Source: Siphonodentalium dalli
Taxonomy: Eukaryota; Mollusca; Scaphopoda; Gadilida; Siphonodentaliidae
Direction of reading: 5' to 3'
Length of the DNA: 64,000 nt
Assembly (NCBI GenBank): GCA_032622095.1
Contig: CP136063.1
Span: 40,648,106-40,712,105, forward strand
How positions within the stretch are numbered: the stretch's first letter is position 1; every line of letters starts with the position of its first letter. Of this stretch, positions 57,404-64,000 are shown in pieces. Below the pieces are notes generated by a model. It was not told where the DNA came from. It saw only the letters and a list, made by a program, of their open reading frames with translations, and did no database searches. The translations under genes and the position numbers were made by a program.

Positions 57404-59592
57404 GACATTAGAAGATTGTGAACGGGAGGAAGACGACGACGACGATGATAGACTCTCCGATATAATTCCGTACTTGGGAGATTCTTCACAATTGGATAAA
57501 ATTCACGTCATGACAACAAACAACGCGCACAACGACGGAAAGCATAAATGGGACAAACGACATTCGTGCCCATTTTGTGAAAAGTTGTACTCCAAAATGG
57601 CGCGCCACTTGGAAGATATGCATTCTGATGAAACCGATGTCGCTCGGGCGTTAGCATTTCCGAAAAACTCAACGGATCGGAAGTCCGCATGGGATGCCCT
57701 AAGGAATAATGGAGACTGGAATCACAACTTAAATGTCCTCAAATCGGAAAAAGGGACACTAATTCCAAAATATCGGTCATCACAAAGTAAAGAGAGTGAC
57801 GCTTACGTCCCATGCCCATCGTGTAAAGGGCTGTACAACACCCGAATGTTGTATAATCATGGTAAAAGTTGCCACCAAGAAGGAAAGAGAAAGCGAAATG
57901 AAACTGTTAGAAGTGGCAGAATGCTGCTGCCGATATCATCCGCCATTTCTGACTCATTCTATTCCGAGGTGTTATTAACAATGAATCGGGATGATGTATA
58001 TTCTATAATCACTGCTGACGAGATTGTCATGAAGTATGGCAAGCGCATGTGGGAGAATCGCGGAGAAGCAAGAGCATACGGCAAACTACATAAGTAGTAA
58101 AATGAGGAATCTGGGACGCCTGCTACAAACAGCCAGAGCTATGCCCGATAGTGGGATCTTTTCACTCAAAGATTGTTTGGACCCCACAAAGTTCCCGTCA
58201 CTAATAAAATGTGTGCGAGCTGTGGCAGGGTTCTGTTGCAAGACAAATACATTTACATCATCATCATTAGCGCTAAAGATAGGCCACACCCTAATGAGAT
58301 GCTGTAGGATCGTCTTGTCAGATGCAATTATAGAGGAAGATAAGCCCAAAAAGGAAAAGGCGTTAGGATATCTGGAACTCTATGACGGAGACTGGAAGCA
58401 CTTGATATCTGGTCGGGCAAGACAGACACTTGTGGACAAAAAAATGAACAATCCAAAAGTGTTGCCACTGTGTGAAGATGTTTACATGTTAAGTAACCAT
58501 CTAAGAGTTGAGATTAAGAATATGTTACAGACACCGGGAATTCAATGCTACCAAGACCTCTGCCGGTATATATTGTGCCAAGTTTCACTATTCAACAGAA
58601 AAAGGGGTGGTGATGTGCAGAGAATGAAGGTAGAGATGTATACAAATGCTTTAAACGCGGAGCAAGGAACAGTCCCAGATGAAGAGGTGAAGGCCTCATT
58701 AACTCCATTAGAGATCCAATTGTGTAATAATATAAGTCGAATTGAAGTTAAAGGAAAATTTGAACGAAAAGTCGCAATACTTCTGACACCCACCATGAAG
58801 AACAGTATCGAAATACTCCTGAAGATGAGACAACAAGTTGGGGTTAAAGGCGAGTACCTCTTCGACCGAATGCCGCCATCATTAAGGCCGTTCAGGACAT
58901 GTGATGCAATAACAAGTGTTTGCAAAAAGATTCCTTTGAAGAATCCGACCGCTTTGGGTTTTACAAACCTACGCAAGCACATTGCGACAATGGCTCAGCT
59001 GCATGAGCTAGGAGAGGAGGGGCAAGATCAGCTGGCCAAGTTCATGGGACATGACATTCGCGTTCATAGAGAGATATACAGACAACCTCTGGACCTGATC
59101 CAAAAAGCCAAAATTTCCAAAATGTTATTCCGTATCAATGACGGAAAGCCAATTGATGAAATGTCAATGGATGCTGATGACGAAATTAAAGTTACCACCT
59201 GTCACGCAGAGGATGAGGATCAAGAGGAAGAGGACAACAGTGATAATGATGATGCATCCGACTCCGACTCCCACACCACAGCTAAGAGACCCAAGAGACC
59301 CCGAATACAACCATCGAAGAAATCTAAATCTAAAAAAACTGAGAAAACACAAAAAAAGACGCCAGATGGTAAATCAACCAAAACAACGACGAAAAGATGG
59401 TCTACTAATGAGATGGCCTTCATCAATAAAAGCTTTATAGACTGTATCCTACTGTGTAAAATTCCTGGAAAGAAAGAGATTGATCTGGCGCTTGAGGCTA
59501 ATCCTTCTATAAGTAGATCGTGGAAGAAAGTCAAGGACTGTGTTTACAATCTCGTTAAGAAAAAGAAGAAGACTCTCGGTAGAAAGAAGTGA
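57404..59592 (+). CDS. Exon 9 (last): zinc-finger-like motifs, Crypton-type tyrosine recombinase core, SANT-like tail; one frameshift
   Basis: Acceptor 'tttattcaattccag' at 57403; entry phase 2 fits exon 8. An acidic start (DDDDDD) is followed by CPFCEKLYSKMARHLEDMH (about 57567) and CPSCKGLYNTRMLYNHGKSC (about 57813), C2H2/C2HC-like. The recombinase core follows: Arg box FNRKRGGDVQ (about 58594), TNLRKHIATM (Arg, about 58972), FMGHD (His, about 59050) and REIYR (Tyr, about 59077), the R-R-H-Y set of Crypton-type tyrosine recombinases; the His of HxxR is Thr. After an acidic/basic linker, KRWSTNEMAF to SRSWKKVKDCVYN resembles a Myb/SANT-like DNA-binding fold. The frame shifts +1 between about 58045 and 58085: frame 1 ends at a TAG at 58095, while YISSKMRNLGRLL continues in frame 2. 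Either decay, an assembly indel or programmed shifting. Confidence 0.72.
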
Positions 59593-59663
59593 TTTGTGTA
59601 CAAATTTTCATTTATTCATTTAGAAGGATGTTCAGATCATAAGTTCAACGGTACATTTGTACA

Positions 59664-59669
59664 ATTAAA
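59664..59669 (+). promoter_or_regulatory. Candidate poly-A signal ATTAAA
   Basis: The common variant ATTAAA lies 72 bp after the stop codon of exon 9; no AATAAA is closer. Confidence 0.4.
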
Positions 59670-59715
59670 GCTATATGTTCCAATATATATTAATCAAATA
59701 CGCATCAGGGTATAA

Positions 59716-59852
59716 ACAAAATATCCCCCTATTGTGTTTGTTTCTGAAAATGTTCACCACTCGTGGAGAAGTTGGTTTTCACCCTCGCTAAACTCGGGTG
59801 AAAACCAAATTCTCCACTCGTGGTGAACATTTTCAGGGGATATTCTATATGT
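59716..59852. mobile_element. Palindromic hairpin element H5
   Basis: Arms 59744-59784 and 59795-59836 ('ctgaaaatgttcaccactcg' and inverse) around 'tcgctaaactc'. Outer ends 'aaaatatcccc' and 'ggggatattctata' pair. A one-armed relative lies at 54024-54074. Confidence 0.82.
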
Positions 59853-59854
59853 CA

Positions 59855-60372
59855 TCAGTTGTGTGGAAGTCTGAGCTGTCCATCTGTGAGTCATACCGTC
59901 TGTAAGTCTGTCCATCTGTGAGTCTGTTCAAAATAGTTTCCGTTCAAGCTACAGGTCGTATTTCTCATCCAACTATCACCAAATTTTGTACACTTTTTCA
60001 TCTCAATTACTATATGAGAATGTCCCCTTTGGTCCTGTTCGAAATCCAAAATGGCCGCCATTGCACCATAACCTTTATCATCTAATCATCAATAAATTTC
60101 ATATGCTTGTTTGTTTGTTTGAATTTCTGCACAAGAACACCTCCTTTTAGCACTATTCTGTAATCCAAAATGTCTGCCATGGTGGTCAACTTGGATTTTC
60201 AGAGATTTTCACCAGCAGTTCCTTTTGTATATCATACCATGGCACGGAAATGTTCTTTAAAATTACTTATTTAACTTGATATTCAACATAACTAGTATAA
60301 ATAATGCATTAATCTCATAAAAAACAACTTTTTGTCAAGATAAGCTGCAGTGTCATTGACTCTTTCATTTGC
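59855..60372 (+). repeat. Dispersed 'gatggccgcc' element, both ends recognisable
   Basis: Left words 'tgtggaagtctgagctgtcc', two body units ('tctcatccaactatcaccaa', 'ccaaaatggccgcc'), right end 'caagataagctgcagtgtca' with the terminal hairpin. Confidence 0.7.
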
Positions 60373-60849
60373 AATACTGTGGGGCAGTTTGGGTACTAAC
60401 TTAGTACTAAGTAGGTACAAAGTGCAATTACATCAATTATTTCACTGATGTCATTCTAACGTCAACCGTTTCAGAGATATGCATTACAGTTGAAATTTGT
60501 TGCTATCTCATATAAACTGAATAACACTAATGATTTCTAAGTTTTAAAACATCTTATCATATATGTTGACTAATGTGTGTATATACAAGCATAATCGTTG
60601 AATTTAAATGTCATAAAATCTTAAATTATTCCACGATGACAACTCAATATTTGTTCTGAGATGATACTTTCTTCGATATTGGACTCGATCAATTTTAGAC
60701 ATACATGTGTGTACCTGCCCCGTGGTATTGCCAAAACATTTGCTGTGTGAGCATGGGTAGTATCACTTAATTTTCACCCTCTGGGGACCTCATTCTGCAA
60801 ATGTCAGACACCTTATTTCCATGCATGTTCTGGATTGTCATATCACATC
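60373..60849. other. Non-coding, nothing recognised
   Basis: Unique-looking AT-rich sequence with one 'ctggggacctca' word at about 60782. Confidence 0.35.
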
Positions 60850-61985
60850 TAATATGGCCCAGGTGAGATCACATATCAAACAAGATGGCCGCCAGATGTC
60901 ACTTTCGATTTCAGTATTGAATCCTATCCTGCGGGCTACACCATGGATGACATTGACGTATTGATGGGAACTAGTGATTTTCGGGTCATTCGGGAAAACA
61001 AGATGGTCACCGTCAGCCATTTTGTTTTTCGGTGATAACATATGTAAATCTATCATGCGGGCTGAAGGCCGTACCGCTTCATCAATCATTATAAAATTGT
61101 GCATGTATGTCATTGGATGATAACAGTGACATGGTGATGGGAACGAGTGATTTTGGGGGTCATTCGGCCTAACAAGATGGCCGCCAGATGTCACTTTCAA
61201 TTTCAATAATGCATCCTATCGCGCGGGCTACAGGTCCTACCATTTGTCCGATCATCATGAAATTTTTCATGGATGATGATATTGACATGTAGATGGGAAC
61301 GAGTGATTTTGGGGTCATTCGGGAAAACAAGATGGTCACCGTCAGCCATTTTGTTTTTCGGTGATAACATATGTAAATCTATCATGCGGGCTGAAGGCCG
61401 TACCGCTTCATCAATAATTATAAAATTTTGCATGTATGTCATTGGATGATGACATTGACATAGTGATGGGAACGAGTGATTTTGGGGGTCATTCGGCCTA
61501 ACAAGATGGCCGCCAGATGTCACTTTCAATTTCAATAATGCATCCTATCACGCGGGCTACAGGTCCTACCATTTGTCCGATCATCATGAAATTTTTCATG
61601 GATGATGATATTGACATGTAGATGGGAACGATGATTTTGGGGTCATTCGGGAAAACAAGATGGTCACCGTCAGCCATTTTGTTTTTCAATGATAACCTTA
61701 TGTAAATGTATCATGCGGCTACAGGCCGTACCGCTTCATCAATAATGAAATTTTGCATGGATGATAACATTGACATGACGACGGGAACGAGTCATTTTGG
61801 GGTATTTCGGCCAAACAAGATGGCCGCCAGATGTCACTTTCGATTTCAGTATTGAATTCTATCGTGTGGGCTACACCATGGATGACATTGACGTGTAGAT
61901 GGGAACGAGTGATTTTGGGGTCATTCGGAAAAACAAGATGGCCGCCGTTGGCCATTTTGTTTTTCGGTGATAACATATGTAAATC
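60850..61985 (+). repeat. Tandem run of the dispersed 'gatggccgcc' body unit
   Basis: About seven units alternating two variants: one with 'aacaagatggccgccagatg' and 'atcctatcgcgcgggctaca', the other with 'aacaagatggtcaccgtcag' and 'gggctgaaggccgtaccgct'. A higher-order pair (about 61000-61200 and 61310-61540) is nearly identical. Minus-strand ORFs of 63-122 aa repeat with the unit and are not genes. Confidence 0.8.
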
Positions 61986-61986
61986 T

Positions 61987-62998
61987 AAAAGATAAACGCA
62001 CGTCCCCAGTTACATTCACACGCGTACATGTATGACAAAGGTCCCCATATGGATGGTTAGGTGTGCTTTATCGAAAAGATAAACGCACGTCCCCAGTTAC
62101 ATTCACACGCATACATGTATGACAAAGGTCCCCATATGGATGGTTAGGTGTGCTTTATCGAAAAGATAAACGCACGTCCCCAGTTACATTCACATGCATA
62201 CATGTATGACAAAGGTCCCCATATGGATGGTTAGGTGTGCTTTATCGAAAAGATAAACGCACGTCCCCAGTTACATTCACACGCATACATGTATGACAAA
62301 GGTCCCCATATGGATGGTTAGGTGTGCTTTATCGAAACGATAAACGCACGTCCCCAGTTACATTCACACGCATACATGTATGACAAAGGTCCCCATATGG
62401 ATGGTTAGGTGTGCTTTATCGAAAAGATAAACGCACGTCCCCAGTTACATTCACACGCATACATGTATGACAAAGGTCCCCATATGGATGGTTAGGTGTG
62501 CTTTATCGAAAAGATTAACGCACGTCCCCGGTTACATTCACACGCATACATGTATGACAAAGGTCCCCATATGGATGGTTAGGTGTGCTTTATCGAAAAG
62601 ATAAACGCACGTCCCCAGTTACATTCACACGCATACATGTATGACAAAGGTCCCCATATGGATGGTTAGGTGTGCTTTATCGAAAAGATAAACGCACGTC
62701 CCCAGTTACATTCACACGCATACATGTATGACAAAGGTCCCCATATGGATGGTTAGGTGTGCTTTATCGAAAAGATAAACGCACGTCCCCAGTTACATTC
62801 ACACGCATACATGTATGACAAAGGTCCCCATATGGATGGTTAGGTGTGCTTTATCGAAAAGATAAACGCACGTCCCCAGTTACATTCACACGCATACATG
62901 TATGACAAAGGTCCCCATATGGATGGTTAGGTGTGCTTTATCGAAAAGATAAACGCACGTCCCCAGTTACATTCACATGCACATCCGGTTGACAAGGT
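61987..62998. repeat. 87-bp satellite, 12 units
   Basis: Units start at 61991, 62078, 62165 and every 87 bp to 62948, almost identical. Each has 'aaaagataaacgcacgtccc', 'agttacattcacacgcatac', 'atgtatgacaaaggtcccca' and 'tatggatggttaggtgtgct'. The last unit diverges after 62975. Each unit carries a GTCCCCAG and a GTCCCCAT. Confidence 0.95.
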
Positions 62999-63190
62999 CC
63001 CCATTTTGAAGTCCCCATTCTATGGCATTATTTTTAAAATGTCGCAACGGGCAACATGTCAACAGTTCGACAGTGCTATAAGGACACGGACCAATGTGTC
63101 AAATGTACAACGGAATGGAATGATTCCAACACATCTATCTCCGAGTCCCCATTTCCCGGGATTATGTCAAAGTCCCCAGAGACCCCCCTT
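62999..63190. repeat. GTCCCC-rich flank of the satellite
   Basis: Four further 'gtcccca' words (about 62997, 63010, 63145, 63173) follow the satellite, merging into the GT microsatellite. Confidence 0.6.
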
Positions 63191-63192
63191 GC

Positions 63193-63345
63193 ACACGTAT
63201 TGGTGTGTGTGTGTGTGTGTGTGTGTGTGAGGGTGTGCACGTGCGTGTGAGAGGGTGGAGAGGGTGCGTTCGTGTGCGTTTGTGTGTGTGAGGGTGTGTG
63301 TGTGTGTGTGTGTGTGAAAGTGTCTATATATGTATAAGTGGATGT
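63193..63345. repeat. (GT)n microsatellite, interrupted
   Basis: Two pure GT runs (about 63203-63228 and 63292-63315) separated by GTGCGT variants. ORFs here are VCVCV/THTHT translations. Confidence 0.95.
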
Positions 63346-64000
63346 ATGTGTATATGCATGAAGGGCATATGCAAGTGCGTGATACTCGTGATACTCGTGT
63401 ACTCGTGTATACATATATGCTTATATGTAATAAACTATGTTCGTATCTGTCTCTTTTGGCAGTCAAATTATATAACCATGTATATTGTATAGCCAAATTT
63501 TGATGTATTTTTGTTCTCAACTTATTTGTAATGATTTTTTTTTCTTGTTTGTTTTGTTTATATATATGCTCTTCATTGTATGGAGGAATAAAGATATATA
63601 TCACACATCGGGCGTCTGAGTTTAATGATATTGTTATTTTAAATATTCAATGTGTACGATGGACGCCATTGAATACTATAAATTTAAACTATTCTCTAAT
63701 GCCGCTGTTTGCTGAGAAATCTGTATGATGGCATACCTATATAATGTTTTTTTCATCCGATTCTCATTTATTAGGCAGACATATACACAAAACTTTAAAA
63801 CTGCTCAATTTTAAACACTCTTTCTCTAGTTTTGTTCTAAATGTGACCACCAAGCTATGATCAATGGGAATTTGTGTTTCCTCAAGTAATATGAAATATA
63901 CAAATTCTCAGGTCTGCCTAATGTTAGGAAGACCATTGATCATCATTAGGCAGACTGCGGCATTATGCAGACCAAATCCGGTCTGCCTATTTTTTGCATA
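63346..64000. other. Non-coding, window end
   Basis: AT-rich. 'ggtctgcctaa' and its inverse 'attaggcagac' recur at about 63772, 63912, 63947 and 63980, suggesting the edge of an inverted-repeat element continuing beyond the window. Confidence 0.45.

Noticed and set aside
61987-62998. CRISPR-like regular repeat
   Set aside because: The full 87-bp period is conserved with no variable spacers, and the context is eukaryotic; it is a satellite.
63056-63604. ORFs with VCVCV or THTHT tracts
   Set aside because: Translations of the GT microsatellite.

Overview
This is a repeat-rich animal nuclear genome window. It contains spliced exons with GT/AG borders, a non-LTR retrotransposon, DNA transposons with terminal inverted repeats (TIRs), a tRNA-derived SINE and many foldback/MITE elements. 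No operons, Shine-Dalgarno sites or CRISPR arrays were seen. Abundant ACATGTACATGTA-type runs and the dispersed repeats with '...aacgagtcattttggggtcattcggcca...aagatggccgcc' are what I know from bivalve molluscs, so a bivalve is the best guess; this is an inference from repeat style, not from a marker gene.

Layout: (1) 466-4318, a 3'-truncated, frameshifted non-LTR retrotransposon (coiled-coil ORF1, endonuclease, partial reverse transcriptase). (2) 4.3-23 kb, mostly repeats: diverged tandem arrays, nested foldback elements, palindromic hairpins, microsatellites. A weakly supported small gene may be spliced across it (first exon 7064-7068, exon 16766-16932, exon near 20262). (3) About 23.64-59.6 kb, plus strand: a phase-consistent multi-exon gene model. 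A CpG-containing promoter with a perfect NRF1-type palindrome leads to a tiny first coding exon, then exons encoding a PWWP domain. Next come eight tandem copies of one 117-nt proline-rich exon, two acidic exons, and a large last exon with two zinc-finger-like motifs, a Crypton-type tyrosine-recombinase core and a Myb/SANT-like C-terminus. (4) Its 14.6-kb first intron hosts a structurally complete 5,556-bp DNA transposon (26737-32292) with ~160-bp TIRs and a 3-bp target duplication. It encodes a DDE-type transposase region, an XPG/FEN-like nuclease and a Cys-rich tail, best matching the Academ superfamily (AcademX branch). (5) 60-64 kb: dispersed repeats, a 12-unit 87-bp satellite and GT microsatellites.

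How the parts relate: the gene in region 3 looks like a chromatin-reader module (PWWP) joined to a recombinase-derived DNA-binding or recombination module, a plausible exaptation. Its proline-rich linker appears to be expanding because the exon lies inside a 411/421-bp tandem repeat whose introns resemble dispersed repeats. One exon copy has an in-frame stop, and the array is split by a hairpin element and a 3.2-kb foldback element. Single-base frameshifts in the LINE, the Academ-like element and the last exon may be real decay or assembly indels; the sequence alone cannot tell.
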